Source: Rhizobium sp. L51/94 (lineage in GTDB: Bacteria; Pseudomonadota; Alphaproteobacteria; Rhizobiales; Rhizobiaceae). From it: a DNA stretch of 64,000 bases. Each line of letters begins with the position of its first letter. Position 1 is the first letter of the stretch. Below the pieces are notes generated by a model. The model saw nothing but the letters and a program-made list of their open reading frames with translations, was not told where the DNA came from and ran no database searches. The stretch lies in assembly GCF_019355555.1 (NCBI RefSeq), contig NZ_CP072141.1, positions 1,978,001 to 2,042,000 of the forward strand, in the 5' to 3' direction. The translations under genes were made by a program, and so were the position numbers. Of the stretch, positions 36,261 to 45,713 are shown in pieces.

Positions 36261-37064
36261 TCAGGCCTTTACCAGCCAGGCATGTTCCGGGGCATTGTAG
36301 AACTTCCACACCCGTTTCGGCCCCGCCATGACATTCAAATAATAGAGATCGTAGCCGTGGCAGGCTGCGCATGGGTGATAGCCCTTCGGCACCATCGTCA
36401 CGTCGCCATCTTCCACAGCCATCACCTCGTCGAGCGACCGGTCGTCGGTATAGACACGCTGGAAGGCAAAGCCCTGCGGCGGGTTAAGGCGATGATAGTA
36501 GGTTTCCTCGAGATAGCTCTCGTTTGGCAGATCGTCCTGGTCGTGCTTGTGCGGTGGGTAGGAAGAGGTATGGCCGCCGGGCGTGATCACCTCGACGACG
36601 AGCAGCGAGTGGGCGGCACCATCGTCTTCCGGCATAATGTTGTTGACGTATCGAACATTCGTCCCCTGGCCTCGCGTCAGCGCCGGATGCGTGCCGGGCG
36701 GAATGGCGCGCGCCGGGTGATCGCCGCCACCGGGTGCCGAGCAGACGGCCAGTTCGAGATCTGTTTCCGCGGTGACGGACCAGCTGGACCCGGCCGGGAT
36801 GTAAAGCGCATGCGGAGCGCCGTCGAATGGGCTCATCCGTTCGCCCAGCAGCCCGAAATCCACATCTCCGGCTGTCGCCCGGCCTTTTCCACTGACCCAG
36901 ACAAGGCAGACCTCCCGCTCACCCGTATCACCCGCCGCGCTCTCACCCGTCTTCAGGCGGTACAGGTCAAAGCCGACATAGGTCCAGCCGGCTGTTTCCG
37001 GGGTCACGTGATGGACTTTGCCAGTGGTCCCGCTGGGGCTGACATGCAGGTGGGACTTCGTCAT
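36261..37064 (-). CDS. iolB: 5-deoxy-glucuronate isomerase
   Basis: This 267-residue cupin enzyme converts 5-deoxy-glucuronate to 5-dehydro-2-deoxy-gluconate in myo-inositol breakdown. The metal-binding cupin region is HTSSYPPHKHD with the later Glu in SYLEETYYHR, and the second His is in YHPCAACHGYDLYYLNVMAG. ATG 37064 has AGGAGA about 8 bases upstream. It is the last gene of iolR-C-D-E-B; the start is 44 bases from the iolE stop. Confidence 0.93.
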   Translation of the reverse strand: MTKSHLHVSPSGTTGKVHHVTPETAGWTYVGFDLYRLKTGESAAGDTGEREVCLVWVSGKGRATAGDVDFGLLGERMSPFDGAPHALYIPAGSSWSVTAETDLELAVCSAPGGGDHPARAIPPGTHPALTRGQGTNVRYVNNIMPEDDGAAHSLLVVEVITPGGHTSSYPPHKHDQDDLPNESYLEETYYHRLNPPQGFAFQRVYTDDRSLDEVMAVEDGDVTMVPKGYHPCAACHGYDLYYLNVMAGPKRVWKFYNAPEHAWLVKA

Positions 37065-37107
37065 TTTGAGATCTCCTGTAAACACTGGCGAAGGAACGAC
37101 AGCCGTT

Positions 37108-38028
37108 TCATCCCTTCGGAAAACCCTGCGTCTCAACCGTATAGCCGGCCAATGTCATGACGCGCATCAGTTCGGCGTGACCAATTTCAGCCATCCGTTG
37201 CGGCGGCGCCTTGCGCGGATCCTGCTCGGCTTCGACCACGAACCAGCCCTCGTATCCGTAGTCGGCAAGCCGCTTGACGATGGCTCCGAAATCGAGCGAG
37301 CCGTCGCCCGGCACCGTGAAGGCGCCGAGTGCCACCGCATCGAGAAACGACTGCCGGCTGCGATCAAGTCCGTCGACCACAGGCTTGCGGATATCCTTGA
37401 CGTGGACGTGGTTGATCCGACCGTGGTGGTTGTCGATGGCGCGCAGCACGTCTCCACCGGCAAAGGCCAAATGGCCTGCATCGAGCAGCAGCGGAATGCC
37501 TTCGCCGGAATGCCGCATGAATGCGTCCAGTTCAGCCTCGGTCTCGACCACGGCCGCCATGTGGTGGTGGTAGGACAGCGGCATGCCCTTGTCGGCGCAC
37601 CATTCCCCAAACTCGGTCAAACGATGTGCATAGGCCTTCATTTCGTCGTCGGACAGGCGTGGCTTGGTGGCCAGCGGCCTGGAGCGGTCGCCCTGGATGG
37701 AACGGCCGACTTCGCCATAGACAATGCAGGGCGCATCGACTGCCTTGAACAACTCGATCATCGGCGCGATGCGATCCTTGTTGGCGGCAAGCTCCTCGTC
37801 GACAAGCGTGCCCGAGAACCAGCCGCCGCAGAGCGTGACGTCGGCAGCCCGAAGGATCGGCAGCATCACGGCCGGATTGTCCGGAAAGCGGCGGCCCTTT
37901 TCCATGCCGGTAAATCCTGCACTGCGGGACTGCCTGAGGCATTCCTCCAGTGATACGTCGTCGCTCAGTTCCGGTAGATCGTCGTTCCACCAGGCGATGG
38001 GCGACATGCCGAGTTTGGCTTTCATCAT
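37108..38028 (-). CDS. iolE: myo-inosose-2 dehydratase
   Basis: This 306-residue TIM-barrel enzyme (AP-endonuclease-2 superfamily) removes water from 2-keto-myo-inositol. Conserved segments are GMSPIAWWNDDLP at the start, SYHHHMAAVVET, LLLDAGHLAFAGGD and HVHVKDIRK, which carry the metal ligands. The start is ATG 38028 or the adjacent ATG 38025; GGAG lies 3 bases before the first and 6 before the second, which favours the second. It sits between iolD and iolB in the operon. Confidence 0.93.
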   Translation of the reverse strand: MMKAKLGMSPIAWWNDDLPELSDDVSLEECLRQSRSAGFTGMEKGRRFPDNPAVMLPILRAADVTLCGGWFSGTLVDEELAANKDRIAPMIELFKAVDAPCIVYGEVGRSIQGDRSRPLATKPRLSDDEMKAYAHRLTEFGEWCADKGMPLSYHHHMAAVVETEAELDAFMRHSGEGIPLLLDAGHLAFAGGDVLRAIDNHHGRINHVHVKDIRKPVVDGLDRSRQSFLDAVALGAFTVPGDGSLDFGAIVKRLADYGYEGWFVVEAEQDPRKAPPQRMAEIGHAELMRVMTLAGYTVETQGFPKG

Positions 38029-38061
38029 GCTCTCCTCAAGATGTGATCCGGCGATTGTCCG

Positions 38062-39912
38062 CTATCCGATCCGCTGGGCGGCCCGCTTGGCGACGTAGTT
38101 CTTATGGGCCTCGTTGACTTCCGGGCGCAAACTCACCTCGGGAACGGCTACATCCCACCAGTGGCCACCTTCCTCGGTGGTAACCAGCGCATCGGTATCG
38201 ATGACGAAGACAGACGTCCGGTCGTTCGTCCGGGAGGCTTCTATCGCCTGCTCGAGCTCAGTGATGGACGACACCTTCACGGCGATGGCACCCATGCTTT
38301 CCGCATGAGCGCGGAAATCGATGGCCGGCATCACCTCGTGATAGGAGTCCTTCAGGAGGTTGTTGAAGTTGGCACCGCCGGTGGCCATCTGCAGCCGGTT
38401 GATGCAGCCATAGCCCCGGTTGTCGAGCAGCACGACGGTTAGCTTCATGCCGAGCATGACGGACGTGGCGATCTCGGAATTCAGCATCATGTAGGAACCG
38501 TCGCCGACCATGACGACGACCTCCTTGTCCGGCCGCGCCAGCTTGGCGCCGAGCCCGCCAGCGAGCTCGTAACCCATGCACGAAAATCCGTATTCCATGT
38601 GGTAGCTGCCCGGCACCGTCGCCGGCCAGAGCTTGTGAAGTTCGCCCGGCAGACCGCCGGCAGCGCAGAGCACGATGCTGTTTTCGCCGCCGATCGTGCG
38701 GGCCACCGCGCCGATAACCTGCGCGTCGGAGGGGAGGGTGGCGTTTGTCGTCGCCATCGCCTTGGTGGCAGCCTCCATCCAGCGTGTCTTTTCAAGCGCT
38801 GCTCTCTCGGCGAGCGCTGCAGGGGCTTTCCATCCGGCAAGCCCGGCAGACAGAGCCTTTAGCCCCTCGCGCGCATCGGCAACCAGCGCGTGGGAATCAT
38901 GCTTGGCAGCATCGAAGGCTGCGATGTTCAATCCCACCATCGAAAGCGCGTCGTTCTTGAACAGCGCCCAGGAGCCGGTGGTGAAATCCTGGCATCGGGT
39001 GCCGACGGCAATGATCAGGTCGGCATCCTCTGCAATCGCATTGGCCGCAGACGTACCGGTGACACCGACAGAGCCGAGCGACATCGCATGGCTCTCGTTG
39101 ATCGCAGATTTTCCGGCCTGGGTGACGACGACAGGAATGCTGTGGGTTTCCGCGAATGAAGTCAGCTCGGCGGTCGCCTGCGAGTAGAGGACACCGCCGC
39201 CGGCGATGATGACGGGCTTCTCCGCTTTGCGGATGAGGGCAATGGCGTTGGCGAGTTCGTCGGCATCCGGCCGTGGCCGGCGCTGCGTCCAGACGTGCTC
39301 CTCGAAAAGGCTCACGGGATAGTCGAAGGCTTCTGCCTGGACATCCTGGCAAAGTGCCAGCGTCACCGGACCGCAGTCCTGCGGATCGGTCAGTACCTGC
39401 ATGGCGCGCTTCAGGGCCGAGATGATCTGCTCCGGCCGGGTAATCCTGTCGAAATAGCGAGAGACCGGGCGGAACGCGTCGTTGGCGGAAACCGTGCCAT
39501 CGCCGAAATCCTCGATCTGCTGCAGCACCGGGTCCGGAGCACGGTTGGCAAACACGTCGCCGGGGAGGAACAATACGGGTATGCGGTTGACATGGGCCAC
39601 GCCTGCCGCCGTCACCATGTTGAGTGCGCCGGGGCCGATCGAGGTCGTGCAGGCCATGAAGCGCTGGCGAACGCTGGTCTTGGCGTAGGCAATCGCCGCA
39701 TGCGCCATGCCCTGTTCGTTGTGGGCACGGTAGACCGGCAATTCGTCCCGGATCTGGTAGAGCGCTTCGCCAAGTCCGGCGACATTGCCGTGCCCGAAGA
39801 TCGCCCATACGCCGCCGAAGATCTGCACCTTCTGGCCGTCGATGACGGTCATCTGCTTCGTCAGGAACTGCGCGACAGCCTGCGCCATCGTCAAACGGAT
39901 CGTCTTGCCCAT
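38062..39912 (-). CDS. iolD: 3D-(3,5/4)-trihydroxycyclohexane-1,2-dione hydrolase
   Basis: This 616-residue thiamine-diphosphate enzyme opens the inositol-derived ring. The catalytic Glu is in YRAHNEQGMAHAA, the FAD-like middle domain is present, and the ThDP/Mg motif is GDGSYMMLNSEIATS with the following NRGYGC. It is encoded between iolC (39 bases upstream) and iolE (33 bases downstream). Length is usual for IolD. Confidence 0.94.
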   Translation of the reverse strand: MGKTIRLTMAQAVAQFLTKQMTVIDGQKVQIFGGVWAIFGHGNVAGLGEALYQIRDELPVYRAHNEQGMAHAAIAYAKTSVRQRFMACTTSIGPGALNMVTAAGVAHVNRIPVLFLPGDVFANRAPDPVLQQIEDFGDGTVSANDAFRPVSRYFDRITRPEQIISALKRAMQVLTDPQDCGPVTLALCQDVQAEAFDYPVSLFEEHVWTQRRPRPDADELANAIALIRKAEKPVIIAGGGVLYSQATAELTSFAETHSIPVVVTQAGKSAINESHAMSLGSVGVTGTSAANAIAEDADLIIAVGTRCQDFTTGSWALFKNDALSMVGLNIAAFDAAKHDSHALVADAREGLKALSAGLAGWKAPAALAERAALEKTRWMEAATKAMATTNATLPSDAQVIGAVARTIGGENSIVLCAAGGLPGELHKLWPATVPGSYHMEYGFSCMGYELAGGLGAKLARPDKEVVVMVGDGSYMMLNSEIATSVMLGMKLTVVLLDNRGYGCINRLQMATGGANFNNLLKDSYHEVMPAIDFRAHAESMGAIAVKVSSITELEQAIEASRTNDRTSVFVIDTDALVTTEEGGHWWDVAVPEVSLRPEVNEAHKNYVAKRAAQRIG

Positions 39913-39951
39913 CGGGCGCCTCCCAGTTTTCTTCTTTTCCAGTCCGCGGGT

Positions 39952-41883
39952 CTACAGCCCGCGCGTCTTAAGCCAGGCCTCGGTCAGATGCCGGAAACGG
40001 CCGGCCATGTCGGCAATCGCCGCCTCGTCGTCGATCTCGCCAGCAAGCCAGTTGCGCGCCGCTTCGGCAAAGATCGTCCGGCCGACGGCAAAGCCCTTGA
40101 CCGACGGTGCTGCGAGCGTCGCCTCGAAACCTTTCAGCAGTTCCTCGGCTGGCGCCTCCAGTCCCAAAAGCACGATGCCGCGGCAGAGCGGATCGTTGCC
40201 GGTCACCACCGCCTCGATGTTCTTCCAGGCGGCACGCGACGCCTGCGGCTCCAGCTTCCACCAGTCCGGCTTTATGCCGAGGTCATAGAGCTCCTGCATC
40301 GCCGTCGAGATCGTGTTGTCGTCGAGCGGTCCGTTCTTGCCGGCGATAATCTCGACCAGCAATTCGCGACCGACCTTTCGCGCCGCGTCGAACAACGTGC
40401 GCAGCTTCTCCTGCTGCTCGGCCTTCAACTCCGCCGGATCGTCCGGATGATAGAAGCAAAGGCACTTGATGCAATGGTCGACAGGCCATTCCACGAGTTG
40501 CGAGCCGATATCCTGGCTAAATTCGAATCGCAGTGGCTTTGACCCGGGCAATTCGACCGGCCGGCCAATCCATGAGAAGTTTTTGGTGGCAGCATCGAAG
40601 AAGGCGTCGCGCCCAAAACGTTCGTCGATCAGCATGCCGTAGCCCGGCCGTCCGTCGGCAACTCGCGCCGCTGCCGAAACCGCCAGCCGCTTGAAGGCAT
40701 TGATTTGCTCGTAGGGGACGCCGAGTTCGTCGGCGACGCTGACCAGCTGCGAGCGGTGATCGATGGCCAGCGCCATCAGCAGCGGGATGTGACCTTTGCG
40801 GGTTGTTGCCCAGTGGATGTGGTTGAGGTCTTCGTCCTTGCGCAGTGCGCGCCGCCGGCTGCCGTGTTTAAGGAAGCTGTCGAGTTCGGCCCAGGTCGGA
40901 TATTCCGGCGAGCAGAGCAGCCGCGATACGGCGAAGGCACCGCAGGCATTGGCCCAGGTGGCGCAGGTCTTGAGAGGCTCGTTCTTCAGCCAGCCCCGCA
41001 GAAAGCCGGACATGAAGGCATCGCCGGCGCCGAGCACATTGTAAACCTCGATTGGAAAACCGTCGCCGACGATGCCAGCTTCGAGGTCTTCGGAAATTGC
41101 GCCATCATAGACGATGCAGCCCATCGCGCCGCGTTTTAGAACGATGGTGGCAGCGCTGAGTTCGCGGATCGTCTTCAATGCGCCGAGCACGTCATCGGCG
41201 CCGGACGCGATGAGGATCTCCTCCTCGGTGCCGACGATCAGGTCGCAGTCAGGGAGCGTCTGCTTCATCTTGGCCGTGACGCGGTCGGATTTCACGTAGC
41301 GCTCGAAACCTTCGGCATGGCCGGCAAGGCCCCAGAGATTGGGCCTGTAGTCGATATCGAAGACCACCTTGCGGCCATGCGCCTTGGCGACGCGGATCGC
41401 CTTGCGCTGGGCTGCCTCGGTGTTGGGTTGAGAAAAATGCGTGCCGGACACAAGCACTGCACCCGATGAAACGATGAAGTCTTCGTCGACATCGTCTTCC
41501 GTCAGCGCCATGTCGGCGCAATCTGAGCGGTAGAAGATCATCGGCGAGACGCCTTCAGCCTCTACCGCCAGCAGCACCAGCGCTGTCAGCCGCTGCTTGT
41601 CGGTGACGATGCCATCGGTAGCGACACCCTCGCGGGCCGATTGCCCGCGGATGAAGCGTCCCATCTGCTCGTCGCCAACGCGCGTGATCAACCCTGATTT
41701 CAGCCCAAGCCTGGCCGTGCCGATTGCGATGTTGGCCGGGCAGCCGCCAACGGATTTGGCGAAGGACGCGATGTCTTCGAGCCTGGAACCGATCTGCTGG
41801 CCATAGAGATCGACAGAAGAACGGCCGATGGCGATGACGTCGAGCGTCGGCTCCGGCCGCGCGCCGTTGTTGAGATTTGCCAT
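39952..41883 (-). CDS. iolC: Bifunctional 5-dehydro-2-deoxygluconokinase / DUF2090 aldolase-like protein
   Basis: This 643-residue fusion has an N-terminal PfkB sugar-kinase domain (about 1-330) with SVGGCPANIAIGTARLG and the catalytic NVLGAGDAFMSGFLRG. The C-terminal DUF2090 domain (about 340-640) resembles aldolases acting on 2-deoxy-5-keto-gluconate 6-phosphate. The fusion would perform the IolC step and possibly the IolJ step, and no separate iolJ is in this operon. This fused form is common in proteobacteria. An operator (41975-41988) lies just upstream, over the end of iolR. Confidence 0.92.
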   Translation of the reverse strand: MANLNNGARPEPTLDVIAIGRSSVDLYGQQIGSRLEDIASFAKSVGGCPANIAIGTARLGLKSGLITRVGDEQMGRFIRGQSAREGVATDGIVTDKQRLTALVLLAVEAEGVSPMIFYRSDCADMALTEDDVDEDFIVSSGAVLVSGTHFSQPNTEAAQRKAIRVAKAHGRKVVFDIDYRPNLWGLAGHAEGFERYVKSDRVTAKMKQTLPDCDLIVGTEEEILIASGADDVLGALKTIRELSAATIVLKRGAMGCIVYDGAISEDLEAGIVGDGFPIEVYNVLGAGDAFMSGFLRGWLKNEPLKTCATWANACGAFAVSRLLCSPEYPTWAELDSFLKHGSRRRALRKDEDLNHIHWATTRKGHIPLLMALAIDHRSQLVSVADELGVPYEQINAFKRLAVSAAARVADGRPGYGMLIDERFGRDAFFDAATKNFSWIGRPVELPGSKPLRFEFSQDIGSQLVEWPVDHCIKCLCFYHPDDPAELKAEQQEKLRTLFDAARKVGRELLVEIIAGKNGPLDDNTISTAMQELYDLGIKPDWWKLEPQASRAAWKNIEAVVTGNDPLCRGIVLLGLEAPAEELLKGFEATLAAPSVKGFAVGRTIFAEAARNWLAGEIDDEAAIADMAGRFRHLTEAWLKTRGL

Positions 41884-41974
41884 TGATATCCTCCGTCAAG
41901 ATTTCCGCCGGCATCTCCCGTTGCCAACGCCGTGCACCGATAATGAAACATCGGTTCCGTAATTTTGTCAATTC

Positions 41975-41988
41975 GGAATGTTTATTCC
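41975..41988. promoter_or_regulatory. Predicted IolR operator upstream of iolC
   Basis: GGAATGTTTATTCC has the form GGAA-N6-TTCC, the site I know for the RpiR-type IolR of Sinorhizobium. It lies about 90 bases before the iolC ATG and overlaps the iolR stop codon. A second inverted TTCC-N16-GGAA pair overlaps its left side. Confidence 0.55.
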
Positions 41989-42857
41989 ATTTTATGTTTT
42001 CCGGATTTTGCCATGGCCCACTTTCTGCGCTGCTCCGCGATGGCGACGGGGAAAGCCATGATCAATGCCATGGACGCCGATAACGAACGAAAGCCGGCAA
42101 AATCCGATTCTGCCACTTCGAACCAGTGGGTGGCGCAGGCGGCGAGCGGCGAGAATGCCGAATCGGTGATGGCAATGAGTGGTACGCCGCGGTCGACCAG
42201 CAGTTGGCTTTGCACCAGGCTTTCTGCCGCATAGGGCGAAAAACTGGCGGCAATGGCTGCATCGCGCGGCGTGGCGAACTGTACAAGCTCCGTATCGACC
42301 CCGTTCGGCGAGGCAACGATCTGGTGGCGGATGTTCAGCTTGGAAAACGCATAGGTCATGTGTGCCGTCAGCGGGTAGGAGCGTCGCTTGGCGATCAGGT
42401 AGATGGTTTCTGCTGCCGCAAGGATTTCGACCGACGTCGCGAAGGTGTCCGTCTGCACGGTTGCCGCCAGCCGGTTGATCGACTGGGTGGCAGAGGAAAT
42501 AAACCCGGCAAGGATCGCCGCGTTCTCATCTTCTACGCGCGCCTCCTCCAGCGAGATCAGCCGCTCCTCGTAGCTGATTGTCCGGTCGCGCAGCCGTTCG
42601 CGGAAAATGCTCTGCAGATCGGAAAAGCCTTCATAGCCGAGATGGCGGGCCAGCCGCACCAGCGTCGAGGGCTGGACGTCGGACGCCGTGGCGATGCTGG
42701 CCGTCGTGCCAAACGCGATTTCATCGGGGTTGTTGAGGGCAAAGACCGCAACCTGCGCCAGCCGTTTCGGCATGGACGCCTTGCGCTCGATGATCGTGCT
42801 GCGCAGGCTTTCGAAATCGCGCGGCACCTTCGCCGGTATCGTCACGTCCTCACTCAT
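41982..42857 (-). CDS. iolR: MurR/RpiR-family regulator of inositol catabolism
   Basis: This 291-residue regulator has an N-terminal RpiR helix-turn-helix (about 25-90: IIERKASMPKRLAQVAVFAL, then TASDVQPSTLVRLARHLGYEGF) and a C-terminal SIS sugar-phosphate-binding domain (about 120-270). It should repress the iol genes until an inositol intermediate binds. ATG 42857 (MSEDVTIPAK) is chosen; the frame is open to 43250 but those residues antisense-mirror the promoter and the next gene. Predicted operators lie in front of it and of iolC. Confidence 0.88.
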   Translation of the reverse strand: MSEDVTIPAKVPRDFESLRSTIIERKASMPKRLAQVAVFALNNPDEIAFGTTASIATASDVQPSTLVRLARHLGYEGFSDLQSIFRERLRDRTISYEERLISLEEARVEDENAAILAGFISSATQSINRLAATVQTDTFATSVEILAAAETIYLIAKRRSYPLTAHMTYAFSKLNIRHQIVASPNGVDTELVQFATPRDAAIAASFSPYAAESLVQSQLLVDRGVPLIAITDSAFSPLAACATHWFEVAESDFAGFRSLSASMALIMAFPVAIAEQRRKWAMAKSGKHKME

Positions 42858-42885
42858 TCCACGGCTTTCGTTTTTCCCGGTTTTC

Positions 42886-42899
42886 GGAACATATATTCC
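42886..42899. promoter_or_regulatory. Predicted IolR operator upstream of iolR
   Basis: GGAACATATATTCC matches GGAA-N6-TTCC and is centred about 35 bases before the iolR ATG, consistent with autoregulation. It lies in a 301-base divergent spacer shared with the FAD-reductase gene, in which I see no other gene. Confidence 0.55.
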
Positions 42900-43158
42900 A
42901 TCTGCAATGATACCGCATCTGCCGATTTCCGCCACAGGCAATTCAAGTGACTGAATTGCTTGCCGATTGTTGCAATCCTCTGGCATTTCACAAACGCCAG
43001 ACTCGCAGCAAAACGATCCAGATGTTCCAAATCGTCCGGTATGACGCTTGATGGGCACCGCTGCGGTTGACGCTTTCGGGACGAGGCGATACGCCTTGCC
43101 TTTGAAGCGCGATGCGCGGCCGCTACGGCTTCGTGTCCCCAATTTCTGGAGGGCTTGC

Positions 43159-44376
43159 GTGACGGGTAGATTGGTCATTGTCGGAGCAGGGCAGGCCGGC
43201 TTTGCTGTTGCTGCCAAGCTGAGGGCTCTCAATGACACGCGGCCGATCACGCTGGTCGGCGCGGAAGAATCGCTGCCGTACCAGCGCCCGCCGCTGACGA
43301 AGAAATACCTGCTCGGCGAGATCAGCTTCGATCGCCTGATGTTCCGTCACGAGCACTGGTATGCCGAGCACGACATCGACATCCGTCGTGCGACCTGGGC
43401 CGAACAAATCCATCGCGACAAGAAGCAGGTCGTCATGCAGGACGGCAGCGCGCTCGACTACGAAACCCTGGTGCTGGCGACAGGCGCAACCCCGCGCCGA
43501 CTTCCTGCTGCCATCGGCGGCGATCTCGAGGGCGTCTATGTCGCCCGGGACAAGCGCGACGCCGATCTCCTGTCAGGTGAAATGCGCGCGGGCCGCCGCG
43601 TCCTTATAATAGGCGGCGGTTATATCGGTCTCGAAGCAGCGGCAGTCGCCCGTCATCGCGGGCTGGAAGTCACCGTCATCGAGATGGCCGATCGCATCCT
43701 GCAGCGGGTTGCCGCCAAGGAAACCGCAGACATTATGCGGGTCATCCACGCAGACCACGATGTCGTCATCCGCGAGAAGACCGGCCTCAAGCGACTGGTG
43801 GGCAAGGACGGCCGTGTCGTTGCCGCAGAGCTCTCCGATGGTTCCACCCTCGACGTCGATTTCGTCGTCGTCGGCATCGGCGTCGCGCCGCTGGATCGTC
43901 TTGCCAAGGAAGCCGGCCTTGTGGTTGCCAACGGCATCGTCGTCGACGAATACGTCCGCACCTCCGACCCCAGCATCTATGCCGTCGGCGACTGCGCCGC
44001 GCTGCGCTGGCAGGGCGAATTGATCCGTCTCGAATCGGTACAGAATGCGGTCGACCAGGCAGAGGCTGCGGCCGCGATCATCGCCGGTGGCAACGAACCC
44101 TATGTGCCGAAACCGTGGTTCTGGTCCGATCAGTATGACGTCAAGCTGCAGATCGCAGGCTTCAACAAGGGCTACGACGATACGGTGCTACGGCATGGTG
44201 CCCGCGAAGGATCGGCTTCCGTCTGGTATTTCAAGGCCGGCCGGTTGATTGCTGTCGATGCGATCAATGACGCCCGCGCCTATGTCACTGGCAAAAAGCT
44301 CATCGACGCCGGCCAGACGCCCGATCGCGACCTGCTGGCCGACGCCGGCACCGACCTCAAGACCTTGCTCGGATAA
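43159..44376 (+). CDS. FAD-dependent ferredoxin reductase-like oxidoreductase
   Basis: This 405-residue pyridine-nucleotide-disulfide-type flavoprotein has an FAD motif at the start (VIVGAGQAGFAVAAKL), a second Rossmann motif for NAD(P)H (VLIIGGGYIGLEAAAVAR), the ATG motif VLATGATPR, and the FAD tail motif YAVGDCAALRW. This is the putidaredoxin/rubredoxin reductase group. GTG 43159 is chosen because GGAGG lies 8-12 bases upstream. The HpaI-like gene starts 6 bases after its stop, so they form an operon. The electron acceptor is unknown. Confidence 0.85.
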   Translation: MTGRLVIVGAGQAGFAVAAKLRALNDTRPITLVGAEESLPYQRPPLTKKYLLGEISFDRLMFRHEHWYAEHDIDIRRATWAEQIHRDKKQVVMQDGSALDYETLVLATGATPRRLPAAIGGDLEGVYVARDKRDADLLSGEMRAGRRVLIIGGGYIGLEAAAVARHRGLEVTVIEMADRILQRVAAKETADIMRVIHADHDVVIREKTGLKRLVGKDGRVVAAELSDGSTLDVDFVVVGIGVAPLDRLAKEAGLVVANGIVVDEYVRTSDPSIYAVGDCAALRWQGELIRLESVQNAVDQAEAAAAIIAGGNEPYVPKPWFWSDQYDVKLQIAGFNKGYDDTVLRHGAREGSASVWYFKAGRLIAVDAINDARAYVTGKKLIDAGQTPDRDLLADAGTDLKTLLG

Positions 44377-44382
44377 GTGACG

Positions 44383-45186
44383 ATGACCCTGCCACCCAAT
44401 GCATTCAAGATCGCCCTGCGCGAGCGCCGCCCGCAGATCGGCCTCTGGGTGGCGATGGCCGATGCCTATGCCGCCGAGATCGCCGGCCATGCCGGTTTCG
44501 ACTGGCTGGTCCTCGACGGCGAGCACGGCCCCAACGATCTTCGCAGTATAATGGCGCAGTTGCAGGCCCTCCAGGCCTCGCCGTCGGAACCGGTGGTTCG
44601 CCTGCCGACCGGGGCAAGCTGGATGATCAAGCAGTTTCTCGACATCGGCGCCCGCACGCTGCTCATCCCGATGGTCGATTCGGCCGAGCAGGCAGCAGAA
44701 CTCGTTCGCGCTGTCCGCTATCCGCCGGACGGCATCCGTGGCATGGGCGCCGGCATCGGCCGCGCCTCGCGGTTCAACACCGTTGCCGGCTACGTTGCCG
44801 ATGCAGGCAAGGATATCTGCCTCCTCGTCCAGGCCGAAACCCGCGCGGCGCTTGCCGACCTCGAGCGGATTGCCGGTGTCGAGGGCATCGATGGCATCTT
44901 TATAGGGCCTGCCGACCTTGCTGCCGACCTGGGCTTTCCGGGCAATCTCGAGGCGCCCGAGGTGCAGGACGCGATAGAGGCCGCCATAGCCACCATCGTC
45001 AAAGCGGGCAAACCGGCCGGAATCCTGACATTCAACGAGACCCTCAACCGCCGCTACCTGGAACTCGGCGCCACTTTTGTGGCCGTCGGCGCCGATGTCA
45101 CCGAATTCTCCACGGCACTCCAGCGCCTTCGCCGACGCTACGGACCGGAACCGGAAAATGCCGAAGCCGGCCCACGCGGCTACTAG
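44383..45186 (+). CDS. HpcH/HpaI-family aldolase
   Basis: This 267-residue class II pyruvate aldolase is of the HpaI/RhmA/GarL type. Visible motifs are WLVLDGEHGPND (base and metal region), RLPTGASWMIKQFLDIGARTLLIPMV, the metal ligands in LLVQAETRAAL and IFIGPADLAADLG. It cleaves 2-keto-3-deoxy sugar acids or hydroxy-heptadienedioates to pyruvate and an aldehyde. The ATG at 44383 directly follows the reductase stop. Substrate is not readable. Confidence 0.88.
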   Translation: MTLPPNAFKIALRERRPQIGLWVAMADAYAAEIAGHAGFDWLVLDGEHGPNDLRSIMAQLQALQASPSEPVVRLPTGASWMIKQFLDIGARTLLIPMVDSAEQAAELVRAVRYPPDGIRGMGAGIGRASRFNTVAGYVADAGKDICLLVQAETRAALADLERIAGVEGIDGIFIGPADLAADLGFPGNLEAPEVQDAIEAAIATIVKAGKPAGILTFNETLNRRYLELGATFVAVGADVTEFSTALQRLRRRYGPEPENAEAGPRGY

Positions 45187-45287
45187 CCCTCGCACTCCCG
45201 GGGTTTAGCGCACAGCAAGACACTTTTCTGACGGCATTGGAAAAAAAACCTTGCCTTTGGAGCCTTTGCCCAATAGTCACGGCCTCG

Positions 45288-45377
45288 GAGAGGTGGCCGA
45301 GTGGCCGAAGGCGCTCCCCTGCTAAGGGAGTATACGTCAAAAGCGTATCGAGGGTTCGAATCCCTTCCTCTCCGCCA
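45288..45377 (+). tRNA. tRNA-Ser (GCU anticodon)
   Basis: The 90-base gene folds as a class II tRNA. The acceptor stem is GGAGAGG/CCTCTCC with discriminator G and an encoded CCA. The anticodon loop CTGCTAA gives anticodon GCU for AGC/AGU codons, a long variable arm is present (TACGTCAAAAGCGTA), and the T arm reads GGGTTCGAATCCC. A low-GC accessory patch begins immediately after it, as expected if the 3' end serves as an integration site. Confidence 0.97.
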
Positions 45378-45713
45378 TTCTTTCAAATGTGCGGATTTAT
45401 CTAATCATTACAGCGTCTTACGTCCACAATTGTAGATTATTTGTGCCAAGCGCTTGTGCCAAAATATTCGTTCCATCGCCAAATCAGGCGATATCAACTG
45501 CGATCATCTAGTCCGGGACTGGGAATCATCCAATCGAAAGACCGGAACTCAGTAGTGCGGTCCCAGCGGTAATCGCAATTTCCCGAAGGCCTACACCTCA
45601 ACGAAGATAGAGCAGAACTACAGTTCAGTTTCAAGGCGGCGTATCTTAACTAGGGTTGTAATGGTTCCCATGAAATTCCCGTTGGTGTAATTATCCTCTT
45701 GCTCCAGATATCA
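45378..45713. other. Gene-poor low-GC stretch 3' of tRNA-Ser
   Basis: These 336 bases show no recognisable gene. A direct repeat TTGTGCCAA occurs at 45441-45449 and 45454-45462. The base composition is clearly lower in GC than the flanking chromosome, and the stretch may be the relic of an integrated element. I found no second copy of the tRNA 3' end in the window. Confidence 0.5.

Noticed and set aside
44188..45195. A 335-codon frame antisense to the reductase and aldolase genes
   Set aside because: Crosses two conserved genes on the other strand and has no family match.
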